Assembly: GCA_016490735.1 (NCBI GenBank)
Contig: JAEMWC010000385.1
Span: forward strand, 288,501 to 352,500
Direction of reading: 5' to 3'
DNA from: Pachyseris speciosa
Lineage: Eukaryota; Cnidaria; Anthozoa; Scleractinia; Pachyseridae
DNA: 64,000 bases
Shown here: in pieces, positions 21,838 through 33,700 of the stretch
Layout: every line of letters starts with the position of its first letter
How positions within the stretch are numbered: the stretch's first letter is position 1
Notes under the pieces: model-generated
Seen by the model: only the letters and a program-made list of their open reading frames with translations
What the model was told of the DNA's origin: nothing
Database searches by the model: none
Translations under genes and position numbers: made by a program

Positions 21838-22509
21838 CAGGGGCGTAACGAGCCTATAGGCCCGTAGGCCCGGGCCTACAAATTTTCAGTCTGCCAGTCC
21901 TATATATTATTCAGTGCCGTTGAAAGAGATAAACAATTGCCTGAAATTCTTCGCGAACGTTATTAAAAGGAAACGGAATTTATCAACGTATCTAAGGAAT
22001 AAAACAATCGCAACCACTCTGTAAGGGTGAGATTACGAATGCAAAGGAAAACTTAGCAGCCCACAGGCTATGAAAATTACGTGCTACCGACTATCGTACA
22101 GCGGTTACATATGGCAAGACAGCGAAGCTCCTGGGAAGCCATGGAAAGCGGAACCAGCGATGGTTTCTTGTAATTTGTGTGAGTGGAAAAGGGGAGTTCA
22201 GATCACATTCATTCATGGCAAATTAAACGGCCATTTTTTGCTTGTTAAATTCTGGATTGTGGAAATTCTGGTTCTCTGGTTCAAAATTATGGTAAAAGTT
22301 AGGGTACATATCTTGACTTCACAAACACTTTTCGAGTTCGAGGAATGCATAAAATTGCGTTTTAGAGGTTTCAGTAGCAAAAAAATTTCCCGGGGAGCAT
22401 GCCCCCGGACCCTAGTAGCTCGCAAGTTCGGCGCTCGATACACGCCTTCGCCGTAAGTCTCTCGTTAAAAACAGGCCTACAGCTATTCAAAAACCTCGCT
22501 ACGCCCCTG
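21838..22509. mobile_element. hAT-like non-autonomous element (672 bp)
   Basis: The ends are CAGGGGCGTAACGAG and CTCGCTACGCCCCTG, a 15-bp TIR with one mismatch and the CAGGGGCGTA start typical of many hAT elements. It interrupts the 5' flank of copy C at GAAGTTTATTAA, which is continuous in the paralogous flanks at 25627 and 31036, so the insertion is recent relative to the array. No clean 8-bp duplication is visible (TTTATTAA against ATAAAGAA). The small open frames inside lack transposase motifs. Confidence 0.75.
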
Positions 22510-24172
22510 ATAAAGAACGAAAAAGAAAATAATGCAAGAGATTGTTATCGGATCTGTAATATCAACTTATAGCATAACTTTCTAGATATTTCTGTGCATG
22601 TTTACAAGGAAAAAACTGGGTGTTGGTTTCGGTCAATTAGTTTTCTACAACAAGTTGTTTGTCTTACCGAATAAACAGCTGAGAATCTCTGATATTTTTC
22701 TGTTTTAAACGAAAACAAAAACCAAAAAATCGGAAAAAACAAAATTTTCTAGCCTGCATGAATAATAATCCTACCATCAATTTAGGGAGGAAATTGTTCC
22801 GCTCTTACGTCATTAAAACTATTGACAAAAGGTATCTGAAGATATACTCCAACTTAACTCTCCCGCAGGAGCTGAACATAAATAGGGAGCTTAACAAAGG
22901 TGTTTTGGAGCGACGTACTGATACCGGAAGCGGACGTTTCTCATTCATGGGCAATGGTTGTGTACAAATTTTCAAGAAAATCGCCTCTATAAGGGTAAAT
23001 GTGATAGCATCAAGGCGAGTAAAAAGAGAAAACGCCTCGCTTCTGGTTGCCGTCTTTGGCTCAGAAATGCCAGTGCTTAAGTTCCCTAAGATGTCAGGTT
23101 ACCGTTTGTCGATCCCTTTTCTAGCATAGCGAATTTCGGATGGCAAGCTTGAATCGTAGAAAGAAGGTTAGCTTTCACTCCATTCAAAATAAGGATTTTT
23201 ATTGAAGAGAAGGATCTCGGTAATCTTCGAAGGACTACAATCACCTGTCATTTACAAGTTTTCGTGCGCAGGCTGCGGCATCTAACACGTTAAATAAACC
23301 AAAAAAAAAATACTCTCCGTCTCACGTGTTTTTACCATACTGTGTTTCGAATACTGGAATGGACTGGACTGACTTTTAAAATGAGGGCTTACAAAACGAG
23401 GACTTGTAAACGACGGAATTCTCAAACGCTAACTAGTACAGTAACAAACAGAGAACACTATAAAATAATATTAACTTATCAACCAGTGTCCTTAGACCCG
23501 ACATGTGATCTCATCCCAAAAAAAGTATACAAAACAAAACCTGCTTCATTGCATACTGATAAAAGTACCGCAGCTTACGTTTCTGAAACAAGTGCAAGTT
23601 TATCTCGTCAGCCCATAAAATAACCTTTATAGTATTTACGTTTTCACCCTTTTTTGTGTCGCTTCCCGGATTCCCGTTACGCAGGATTTCTAGTAAGGAG
23701 CTTGTATATGTTTGTCGTTTCACTTACACAGGAGATAGGTTTGGGAATCAAAATGCGTTACCCACTGACTTAATATATTTCCCAGGAGAAGAAACTTAAA
23801 CAGGACGGAATTCAAATTTCATGACTGCTTTTCAGTAATTAATCAATATTTTGCCTTTTTTCAAAAGTCGAACCGAATGTATCACGATGTATTTCACTGG
23901 GGACATATCTCACAGCGCGATTGATTTGAATGTGAATTTGATTATTCAACCCGTGACGCTATGATAATGATTAACTTTTATCATCCAGAGAGGAGAACGA
24001 CAAATAGGACAAGAAAAACCAGTTTTACCTTTTATTGAAGCGCTTTAATTATTTCTGTCGACTCTATTGTCATTTATCTTCCACTTTTCTTTTTTTTCCT
24101 TGTAATTTACTTTAACACTCTACAGCATCGTCATGTCCAATAATTGGGTCTGGGTCACCGTATTTATTTATC

Positions 24173-24244
24173 TCAAAGTTCCCTGTCACAGTCCAACTCA
24201 CGGGCAAACGAGCAGATGCTTCTTCGGTACTGCTGTTGCTTCTC
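24173..24244 (-). CDS. Peptide copy D, exon 3
   Basis: Acceptor TTCTAG precedes GAGAAGCAACAGC; 23 codons and TGA. The protein is identical to exon 3 of copy C. A minus-strand AATAAA at 24031-24036 is the candidate poly(A) signal. Confidence 0.75.
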   Translation of the reverse strand, partial: EKQQQYRRSICSFARELDCDREL

Positions 24245-24615
24245 CTAGAAAGAAATAAAACGAGAAGTGCCATTTATAACTCACTGCAATCTGACTGTAA
24301 CATTTGTTCAAACTGACTTCACTGCCGTTGATATTTTTCCACGGCTGTTTCTTTGTTGACTGAATTGAGCTAAGTCTACATATTATCTGGGAGATAACTT
24401 TTGGATTTTGACCATGAGGAAACAAACTGAAGATATGAAAGCTTTCAAGGCTTTTTAGACGGTTTTGAAGTTTTAGCTTGATTGTTTGTTGTTGTAGCTG
24501 CGTAGACAACGGTAAAATAATGTAAGACAGCAAAGAAGCTTACTTATTGAGACTTCGAGTTTGGAAGGAGCTGAATACATAGAAGAGACCTAGTGTAATG
24601 TTTCACCATGCTTAC

Positions 24616-24660
24616 CTCTCTGATGCTTGCGTCCTCAAACTCATCGAACATCCGACGCCT
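24616..24660 (-). CDS. Peptide copy D, exon 2 (shortened by 9 bases)
   Basis: Fifteen codons: RRRMFDEFEDASIRE, with acceptor TGTTAG and donor GTAAGC, phase 0. It lacks three codons (asparagine-glycine-glutamate) present in copy A, so the frame is preserved. Confidence 0.7.
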
Positions 24661-25005
24661 CTAACAGTAAGCAAAATATAATTTCTTTAGCTTTTCTTTC
24701 ATGTTGGGAGCTCATCTAGTAGGTTAAAGATGTTATAAAACAGCAAACTCTGCTGGTAAATGTTTAATCCAGGCATAAACGAGAAGACGAGAAGGACAAG
24801 GGTTGAAAAAGAAGAAAGAGGAAACTTGGGCAATAAAAGGGTTTTGCTAAAAGATACAGTTATGGCTCACATACGCGGTGATTAGATTGACTTAGGACTT
24901 AGTCGTTCAGAGACGTGTAAATGACATAATATCTCTTAAGGATCTGGCTGTAAGTACTCAAAGATCAACCACTCACAACTAAACTACAGCGCGTTTTTGA
25001 CTTAC

Positions 25006-25107
25006 TTTAAGACGGCCTTTTAATCCAGGTACCAGGCTATCAACGGGCAGCATCGTGGCTATGAAGAGAAGAAGGAAAACACAACACACTGCAGCAGTCT
25101 TCTTCAT
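25006..25107 (-). CDS. Peptide copy D, exon 1 (signal peptide, Cys to Ser)
   Basis: ATG opens 34 codons: MKKTAAVCCVFLLLFIATML, then PVDSLVPGLKGRLK, ending at a GTAAGT donor in phase 0. The cysteine that follows the signal core in copies A to C is serine here, which argues that this cysteine is not needed for folding. The CCAAT box is at 25250-25254. Confidence 0.7.
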
Positions 25108-26275
25108 TTTCAAACCTTATAAATGTTCTCAGATATTAGTTGGCCCTTAAAAAGGTTTCAACACTGTAGTTTCGCTTCTCGGGAAGTTATCGGTTATTGC
25201 ATTCTTGATAGCTCACTCAAAAATTTGCTTTGTCGTGTCTTGCAGCTGGCCAATCAATTGCCGGAACGGGTGATTGCAGTGATGGCTATTCAAAAGAAGA
25301 CGACACCAAACCTGACAAGACCTGACAACTGCCTGCTTTCGTTTTGATTGGCTTGTTGATTGTGGTACACATCTTGGTGATGGTGGAACAGCTTAGAGCT
25401 TATGAAAGATTTTGTAGTTGACGCTTATAGTTTAGACAAGCCCTACATACATGGAGAGATAAAGCAGATTTCATTCTTTTCTTTACGTTGCTTTCGTCTT
25501 CACTTCTAAATCATTCCCTTCCCCAGGGAAAGAGAGAAAAAAAGGAAATTAAGGTAGTGCAAGCTATAAACCCAATGCTGCCGAAACACCAGTGCTACTT
25601 GCTTGGTTGCCTGTTATAACGACAGTGAAGTTTATTAAGGAAGAAAAAGGAAATAATGCAAGAGATTGTTGCCGGATTTGTAATATAAACTTACAGCATA
25701 CGTTTCTAGATATTTCTGTTCGTGTAAAAAAAACCTGGTTGCCGGTTTAGGTTAATTAGTTTTCCATAACAAATTGTTTCTCCTGCCAAAAAACAGCTGA
25801 CAGTCTCATACGCTTCTAGATATTTCCATAACAACTTGTTTGTCTTGCCTAAACACAGCTGAGAATCTCTGTGATACTTTGCTGGTTGTTTTTAAACGAA
25901 AATAAAAATATGGGGGAAAAGTTCCGAATTTACATAATAATAATAATAATAATCTCACCACTATCTTAGGAAGGAATTTTTTTCCGCTCGTATGTCATAA
26001 AAACTGTTGTAAAAAAAATATGAAGTTTGTTTCAACTGAACTCTCTCGCAGGAGCTGAGCATTAAAACGTCAGCTTACCGTTACCATTCAAAATGAGGGT
26101 TTTTATTGAAGTGAAGGATTCATCTTTCAAGGACTATGGTTTACCTTTAATTAAAAATTTATGTACGCAGCCTGTAGAACCTATTAATTAAAAAAAATTC
26201 AGACATGAAGAATGATCCTCGTAGTTGTGAACGCAACTTATGCAATTGCGAAAAGAAGCCTGAAAAAAAAATTCA

Positions 26276-26323
26276 GGACTTCAACGGGGTTTGGACCCGT
26301 GACCTCGCGATTACCGGTGCGAT

Positions 26324-26349
<26 letters not shown>
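26276..26349 (-). tRNA. tRNA-Thr-like (GGT) SINE head, minus copy
   Basis: The acceptor arms GGCTTCA/TGAAGTC pair, the D arm GCTC...GAGC pairs, and the T arm ACGGG...CCCGT pairs. The anticodon loop reads CCGGTAA (GGT, threonine). The anticodon stem is disrupted (TCGCA against TCGCG) and the T loop is mutated (TCCAAAC), so this is likely a non-functional tRNA-derived sequence. Confidence 0.6.
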
Positions 26350-26364
<15 letters not shown>

Positions 26365-26607
26365 AGGTCAGTTGCTCGTTCATATGTTCCCGTGAAAGAA
26401 ATGAGTGTAAATGAGATATGAAATAAATCATATCATTTTTTTCAGGCTTCTTTTCGCAATTGCATAAGTTGCGTTCACAACTGCGAGGATCATTCTTCAT
26501 GTGATTTCATTTCCGCAGTTCATGTATGATTTATTTCATATCTCATTTACACTCATTTCTTTCACGGGAACATATGAACCCACAATTGACCTGCTCCCAA
26601 CGTCAGT

Positions 26608-26681
26608 GGCTTAATAGCTCAGTTGGTTAGAGCATCGCACCGGTAATCGCGAGGTCACGGGTTCAAACCCCGTTGAAGTCC
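26608..26681 (+). tRNA. tRNA-Thr-like (GGT) SINE head, plus copy
   Basis: Same family as the copy at 26276. The acceptor arm has one mismatch (GGCTTAA) and box B reads GGTTCAAACCC. The anticodon loop CCGGTAA and the broken anticodon stem are shared, so this is a family trait and not a chance mutation. Confidence 0.6.
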
Positions 26682-28441
26682 TGAATTTTTTTCAGGCTTC
26701 TTTTCGCAATTGCATAAGTTGCGTTCACAACTGCGAGGATCATTCTTCATGTGATTTCATTTCCGCAGTTCATGTATGATTTATTTCATATCTCATTTAC
26801 ACTAAAAAAAATTCTCTTCGTTTCGAGTGTTTTGTCTAAACTCTATTTGGAATATTCGACTGGACTGGACGTGGAAAACGCGGACTTATATAGTAAGAAA
26901 CAAAGAAGATTACATAATGATATTAACAGCCAGTATTAGAACGGACATGTACATATAACGGAAAACCTGATGCATTGCAAACCGATGAGAGAAAAATGTT
27001 ATAGCACCGCATCTTATTTTTCTTTTCAAAGAGCAAAAAGAGAAGCTTATGTCGTCGGCAAAAGACAGGGCTTAACCATGAGGCAAACTGGAATGGTTTG
27101 AATACGCCAGCGAAAATGCGCGTCGTAATAACGCAAGAAATTGTGCCAGTTTGGATGCACGAGGCAATTGAAAGGGATCACGGTACATGGTATTTAACTT
27201 TCTGTTAAAGAGCTTGCTTCGGTATCAAAAGTACACCCAAAGACGAGCCATGTTTCGTGGCCACATTTTGGTGGTTTTGCTAAAAGTCAGAGAGAATGAG
27301 TGGATCCTTCTTTACATGCTTGTGGTAATATGCATGTGTACTTCCTTTGCTGCATTTTTTAAAAAGGTCCTTATGATTTGTGTATGTACGCGTTGCAGGT
27401 TTTTTTTACTTATGCTTAAGTTAAAATTGTGGCGTTGTGTGGCTTTCTTTAGATGATAATGAGGCGATTTAAGTAAATCGTTGTGGAAATTTCCCTTGTT
27501 AAATATTTTCAGTGACAGCAATTTTAATTTGCTTTATTTCTTTGTTCGTTGAAATTATTTCCATACCCTAATAAACATATGGTGAGAAATTGGTTTCTTT
27601 TTATTCTAATACTAGTTTTTCTATTCACTAACTGTTCACTGATATATAAGTATACGTGTTTAATTTAAAATGGCAAGATTACTTTTCTTTCATAGTTTGC
27701 AAAGGACTGAATAAATCAAATTAAAAAACACAGAACTCCTCTGCTCACAGGTGACAAAAAAATTAACTGAAAACGTTTTGCATGAATCCGGCAAGCATAA
27801 GGTTATTTATTTCATGGACTGAAGTTTAACTTCAAGAAATAATCAGAGGGTCCTTCGTAGGCCGCGTTTTTTATTTCATGCTATTTTTCATGTGTGAGAG
27901 CAAATAACGGCAGGATATTTTTCGAAGAGGGGAAGAGCGGTTCATTAATAACTGAAGATGTCTTAAACGCGCACGATTAGTACATGTAGATCCCCTTTCT
28001 CTCGCCAAAAGCTATTTTGTTTTCGAACAAGACAGATTTCGGCTATAAGGCCATTAGATACAGGCTTCATAAACCTCCCCACCATAATTGAAATTCGATG
28101 TTTACTCCCTTTAGAACTAAAACACACATGACTTTATTACCTTTCCCTCTGAACAATGAAAGGTAAGTTTCCTTGGTATTGAGCTATAAAAGCTAGTTGA
28201 GTTCTTCGAAAAGAATAGGGGACGCAGTTCCCGGTGTTTTAACCTGAGATGCTACAGCAGTGAGGCCCTTTTATAAAGAAAGGAAAAAAGCCGAGGCACT
28301 CCAAAAAATTCATTTCACTGCCTTTGCAGCATTTTATTTCCTTCATCTATACTTTAACATATTTTCTATTTCCCTTTTCTTTAACTTCCATTGACAAGTT
28401 GTACCGTAACGATTTCAAGAATCCGGCGCCATTTCCAATAA

Positions 28442-28546
28442 TCAAGCCTGGTTCCATGATGACGTTTGTTTTACTCCAAGCTCCCTGTCACAGTCCAACT
28501 CACGGGTAACTGAGCAGATGCTTCTTCGGTAGTACTGTTGCTTCTC
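28442..28546 (-). pseudogene. Peptide copy E, exon 3 with lost stop
   Basis: Acceptor TTCTAG precedes GAGAAGCAACAGTAC. It reads EKQQYYRRSICSVTRELDCD then REL as in other copies, but the usual TGA is GGA and the frame runs on through GVKQTSSWNQA to a TGA at 28442-28444. No exon 1 or 2 was found in the following kilobases. It is probably a relic, though exon 3 itself is undamaged. A minus-strand AATAAA is at 28333-28338. Confidence 0.65.
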
Positions 28547-29339
28547 CTAGAAAGAAATACAAACAATAGATATACTAACCGTAGAGTAAGTGAAATTCAA
28601 TTCCAAACGTGCATCGAAGGCATTTAGTCCTTATTAAACTCGCTCTTTGTTTGACGGAACTAACTCAACCATTGATGTCTAAAAGAAAACAAATCTTTAG
28701 GTGTGAAATCGTAACTAAAGCCTTAAATTTCGATCTGGTGACTTTGAAGTTGAGGAAAAAAAAAACAGTTTTACCGTCTTTTTCTTTGGTAGACCGACAA
28801 CAGTGCGAAAGTGTGCTAAAATGGACGACGCAAAGTGTGTTAAAAATGGACGGAAACTGACAGAAGTTGTTTTCTCCCTTAAGCACCTCTTGTTGTAACG
28901 TCCTCGTTGACGCAAAAAGTGAAAGCTTTTTGGATTAAGTTTTGAAATGCGAAAATTTGAATCGAATTCTCTGAAGTGGTTTGGTTTTGTGAAAGGCATT
29001 TATGTGATCTGCTTAATCTTCATGGAAGGGTTTCTATTAACTCAATGATGCTGTCTCGGGATTTAAACTTAAATTTATTCAGTTGGAAAGGCGAGAAACA
29101 ACCGGCGACAAACGCAGCCTGCAGAAAGTACATAAAATGTAAATCATGTTCAGAATTCCTTTAACATTCGATGGCTCCAAAAAATAGTTTCTTAGAATAA
29201 ATTACAGCTATGCTAATCTGCAGGAATCCACCTTTGAGCATAAAACAACCCAATTTGCCCATAAAATGGGCAAAATCGAGTGGGAAAAACGAAAAAAAAA
29301 ACAAACAAAAACGAATTTTAGCATTTTGGTTAAGCTCAG

Positions 29340-29560
29340 ATCATGTTTTTTAGCGGAGCTCCGGCGGCCCAAAGAGTCTTCAAGCGGAGCACCATACCTA
29401 TAGAAAACCGTCAACTGCTTTTCTCAGGGTAATCATGGCTAGCGGTATTGCTCGTGGGCTCGTACGCACGACGACGACGACGTTGCCCAATAATTAATAA
29501 TATCCTCATATATAATAATCATAATGATCCAACATGGCGGCCATACTCTAGGGTTTGGTA
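29340..29560 (+). repeat. Dispersed GC-rich repeat (GGAGCTCCGGCGG family)
   Basis: GGAGCTCCGGCGGCCC, then ACCATACCTATAGAAA, an ACGACGACG run, and CCCAATAATTAATAATATCC. Related copies lie at 34815-35165 (two partial) and, inverted, at 38690-38900. No coding capacity; an unclassified interspersed repeat. Confidence 0.7.
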
Positions 29561-29985
29561 GATTGTGCCCGAAAAAAAGGAATTATGCTTTTAGCAGTGC
29601 TCATATTTTTTAAACATTATGCCGAAATTATGCTATTTTCTGAAAATTATGCTCCTTATTATGAAAGGTGTTCGTCATCGTGGTTTCAAATGATAGCTGA
29701 GTCAATCTTTTTGTCTCACGATTGAGTCACAAAGATGTGGATGTTTCGACCGCTATACTGCTGGTCTTCATCAGGCGATGGTGTCGACTGGTTGCGTGTG
29801 AGAATAAGAAGCACCGTGGCTGTTCGTGGTTGGTGCGTCTCGATCCTCGCTTAGGCTGTTGGTGATTGGAGGATTTCGATCCTTGTCGTTCAGACTAGAA
29901 ATTATTCCCTCAGCGGTCCGCTTTGGTACTGATCGGCTGTGGTGCTGTCTGATCGTGGGCATCCACGCTTCAGGAATTTCAATTC

Positions 29986-30386
29986 ACGATAGAGACATAC
30001 GGCTTGCTCGAACCCAATCCTCCGCCGTTTCAGAACATAGCAACGCGACCGGACATTATCCGCTCTGGGACGAAGTTAAATTTATTGACCGAGACCCACA
30101 TTGGTACACCCGTAGGGTTAAAGAGGCTATTCACATAAGACTTCACCCTAACAACATTAACAGGGACAGTGGAATTGAAATTCCTGAAGCGTGGATGCCC
30201 ACGATCAGACAGCACCACAGCCGATCAGTACCAAAGCGGACCGCTGAGGGAACAATTTCTAGTCTGAACGACAAGGATCGAAATCCTCCAATCACCAATA
30301 GCCTAAGCGAGGATCGAAAGGCACCAATCTCGACCAGCCACGGTGCTTCTTATTCTCACACGCAACCAGTCGACACCATCGCCTGA
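29986..30386 (+). pseudogene. C-terminal fragment of a Penelope-like GIY-YIG endonuclease
   Basis: The open frame starts inside the domain (RDIRLARTQSSAVSEHSNAT) and continues with FIDRDPHWYTRRVKEAIHIR and LHPNNINRDSGIEIPEAW. The WYTRR(V)KEAIHIR segment carries the conserved glutamate region of the C-terminal GIY-YIG domain in Penelope-like proteins. The reverse transcriptase and the N-terminal part are missing. The last about 60 codons match the inverted partner at 29771-29962. Confidence 0.7.
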
Positions 30387-30422
30387 TGAAGACCAGCAGT
30401 ATAGCGGTCGAAACGTCGCGAT
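30378..30422 (+). ncRNA. Hammerhead-ribozyme-like fold, Penelope 3' end (variant)
   Basis: Stem I ATCGC/GCGAT is a perfect 5-bp match, the core CTGATGA is followed by one extra A, stem II is GACC/GGTC, then GAA, a palindromic ACGT as minimal stem III, and C as the cleavage base. Penelope-like elements are known to carry hammerheads with very short stem III. The extra A after the core departs from the canonical motif. The inverted copy near 29742 lacks the second stem-I strand. Confidence 0.5.
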
Positions 30423-30724
30423 CCACATCTTTGTGACTCAATCGTGAGACAAAAGATTACCTCAGCTATCATTATGCTCTTTGCGACCGAAAGTATGCAA
30501 CTTAGATCTTAAGGAAAATAAAGATCACCAGTAGCTTAACTCTATTAATTTTGACTTTAATGAATATTCATATAGTCCACCTTCCGGTCTTACAGTCTTT
30601 AGCATCGCAAATACCCATGTGCGCACCTCGAAAAGCCAAATGATTAACAAATGATATCAAAATCAACCATTTCTGGGTTCTGAACCCGGATCAGAAAGTT
30701 ATAGCCCGCATACTTGTTTTAGAC

Positions 30725-33700
30725 GCCTGCTTTCGTTTTGATTGGCTTGTTGATTGTGGTAGACATCTTGGTGACGGTGGAACAGTTTAGTGCTTATGAA
30801 AGATTTTGTAATTGGCGCTTGTAGACCTTATAGCTTAGAGAAGCCCTAAATATATGGAGATATAACGTCGATTTCATCCTTTTCTTTACGTTGTTGTCCT
30901 CTTGACTTCTAAATCATTCCATTCCCCAGGAGAAAAAAGAAGAAAAAAAAAGGAGTGCTAAGCTATAAATTCAGTGTTGCCGAAATTTTTGCAGCAGTGC
31001 TACTTACTTCGCTACTTGTTACGACTGACAAAAACGAAGTTTATCAAGGACGAAAAAGAAAATAACGCAAGAGATTGTTGTCGGATTTGTAATATAAACT
31101 GACAATATACGTTTCTATATATTTCTGTTCGTGGGGTGAATGAGCAAAAACCTGGTTGCCGGTTTCGGTTAATTTGACGTTTTCCATAACAAATTGTTTG
31201 TCTTGCCAAAAAACAGGTGAAAATCTCATACGTTCCTAGATATTTCTGTTCGTGTTAATGAGCAAAAACCTGGGTGCCGGTTTCGGTTAATTAGTTTTCC
31301 ATAACAACTTGTTTGTCTTGCCTAAACACAGCTGAGAATCTCTGTGATACTTTGCTGGGGGGAAAGTTCCAAGTTTCCGCGTTTATTTTGCTGGTTGTTT
31401 TTAAACGAAAAAAATACGGGGGAAAAGTTCGAGTTTACATAATAATAATCTCACCACTATCTTAGGAAGGAATTTCGCTCGTATGTCATATAAACTGTTG
31501 TCAAAAAATATCTGAAGATTAGATTAAACTTAACTCTCTCGCAGGAACTGAGCAGTAAAACGTCAGCTTACCGTTACCATTCAAAATGAGGGTTTTTGTT
31601 GAAGTGAAGGATCCCACGCACTATGGTTTACCTTTTATTAAGAAATTTTTGTGCGCTGCCTGTAGAACCTATTAATTAAAAAAATTCTCTTCGTTTCGAG
31701 TGTTTTGGGTAAATTCTATTTCGAATAGTTGAATGGACTGGACTGGACGTGGAAAACGAGGAATTATACAGTAAGAAACAAAGAAGATTACATAATGATA
31801 TTAACAGCCAGTATTAGAACGGACATGTACATATAACATAAAACCTGATGGATTGTAAACCGATGAGAGAAAAATGTTATAGCACCGCGTCTGATTTTTC
31901 TTTTACAAGAGCAACAAGAGAAGCTTATGTCGTCGGCAAAAGACAGGGCAGGCTGCAATGGTTTGAATGCGCCGGCGAAAATGTGCGTCGTAATAACGTA
32001 AGAAATTGTGCCAGTTTGGATGCACGAGGCAATTGAAAGGGATCTCGTTACATGGTGTTTAACTTTCTGTTAAAGAGCTTGCTTCGGTATGAAAAGCACA
32101 CCCAAAGACAAGCCATATTTCGTGGCCACATCTTGGTGGTTTTGATAAAAGTCAGAAAGAATGAGTGGATCCTTCTTTACATGCTTGTGGTAATATGCAT
32201 GTGTACTTCCTTTGCTGCCTTTTTTCTTGAAAATATCCTTATATTTGCATATGCACGCGGTTTTTTTATATATGCTCAAGTTAAAATTGTGACTTTGTGT
32301 GGCTATCTTTAGATAATAATGAGGCGATTTAAGGAAATCGTTGTGGAAATTTCTCTTGTGAAATATTTTCAGTGACAGCAATTTCAATTTGCTTTATTGC
32401 TTTGCTCGTTGAAATTATTTCCATGCCCTAATAAACATATGGTGGGAAATTGGTTTATATTTATTCTAATACTAGTTTTTCTGTTCATTTACTGTTCACT
32501 GATATATATGTATACGTGTTTAATTTAAAATGGTAGGATTTCTTTTCTTCCATGGTTTGCAAAGGACTGAATTTATCAAATAAAAAAAAATAATAATAAA
32601 AAATAATAAAAAAACACAGAACTCCTGTGCTCACAGGTGACAAAATAATTAACTGAAAACGTTTTGCATGAATTCAGCAAGCATAAGGTTATTTATTTCA
32701 TGGACTGAAGTTTCACTTCAAGAAATAATCAGAGGTTTCTTCGTAGGCCGCGTTTTTTATTTCATGCTATATTTCATATGTGAGAGAAAATAAAGGCAAG
32801 ATATTTTTCGAAGAGGGCAAGAGCGGTTCACTAATAACTGAAGATGTCAGAAACGCACACGATTAGTACATGTAGATCCCCTTTCTGGCGCCAATAGCTG
32901 TTTTGTTTTTGAACAAGACAGATTTCGGCTATAAGACCATTAGATACAGGCTTCATAAACCTCCCGCCATAATTTAAATTCGATGTTTACTCCCTTTAGA
33001 ACTAAAACACACATGACTTTATTACCTTTCCCTCTGAAAAGTGGAAGGTACGTTTCCTTGGTATTGAGCTATAAAATCTAGGGGCTAATGAGTTGAGTTC
33101 TTCGAAATAGGGGACGCAGTTCCTGGTGTTTAAACCTGAGATGCTACAGCAGTGAGGCCCTTTTATAAAGAAAGGAAAAAAGCCGAGGCACTCCAAAAAA
33201 TTCATTTCACTTCCTTTGCAGCATTTTATTTCCTTCATCTATAATTTAACATATTTTCTATATCCTTTTCTTTAACTTCCATTGACAAGTTGTACCGTAA
33301 CGATTTCAAGAATCCGGCGCATTCCAATAATCAAGCCTGGTTCCAGGACGACGTTTGTTTTACTCCAAGCTCCCTGTCACAGTCCAACTCACGGGTAACT
33401 GAGCAGATGCTTCTTCGGTAGTACTGTTGCTTCTCCTAGAAAGAAAATACAAACAATAGATATACTAAACGAAGAGTAACTGAAATTCAATTCCAAACAT
33501 GCATCGAATGCATTTAGTCCTTATTAAACTCGCTCTTTGTTTGACGGAACTAACTCAACCGTTGATTAATTGAGAATAATTTAATAACCAAGAGTCTAAA
33601 AGAAAACAAATCTTAATGTGTGAAATCGTAACTAAAGCCTTAAATTTCGATCTGGTGGCTTTGAAGTTGAGGAAAAAAGAAAAAAAAATGACAGTCTTTT

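Larger units (their letters stand above)
26201..26802. mobile_element. Inverted tRNA-like SINE multimer with empty-site proof
   Basis: A minus-strand unit (tRNA-like part plus tail) is followed by a plus-strand tail, a plus-strand tRNA-like part and another tail. The tail block GCAATTGCATAAGTTGCGTT occurs three times (once inverted). TAAAAAAAATTC flanks both sides (26189-26200, 26803-26814). The paralogous segment at 31674-31686 carries that site once and no insert, so this is a real insertion with a 12-bp target duplication. Confidence 0.85.
25331..29224. repeat. Segmental duplication, copy 1
   Basis: From GCCTGCTTTCGTTTTGATTG to GCTATGCTAATCTGCAGG this segment is highly similar to 30725-34090. 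It contains the 5' flank of copy D, an open frame shared by both copies (27187-27456 and 32052-32312) that is not clearly coding, and peptide exon 3 of copy E. The tRNA-like insertion at 26201-26802 is present only here. Confidence 0.8.
29658..30470. mobile_element. Penelope-like element fragment with inverted 5' part
   Basis: A minus-strand fragment (29658-29985) and a plus-strand fragment (29986-30470) carry the same 3' region head to head. ATTATGCTCCTT (29646-29657) and ATTATGCTCTTT (30471-30482) flank the unit as a probable 12-bp target duplication with one mismatch. 5'-truncated and inverted fragments are common in Penelope-like elements. Confidence 0.7.

Noticed and set aside
27187..27456. 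89-codon frame conserved in the duplicated segment (also 32052-32312)
   Set aside because: The two copies diverge by frameshifts at their 3' ends and the sequence has no recognisable domain; similarity is explained by the segmental duplication.
29835..30386. 186-codon plus-strand frame as a host gene
   Set aside because: Its first half is the antisense of an inverted Penelope fragment; only the part after 29986 is genuine Penelope endonuclease sequence.
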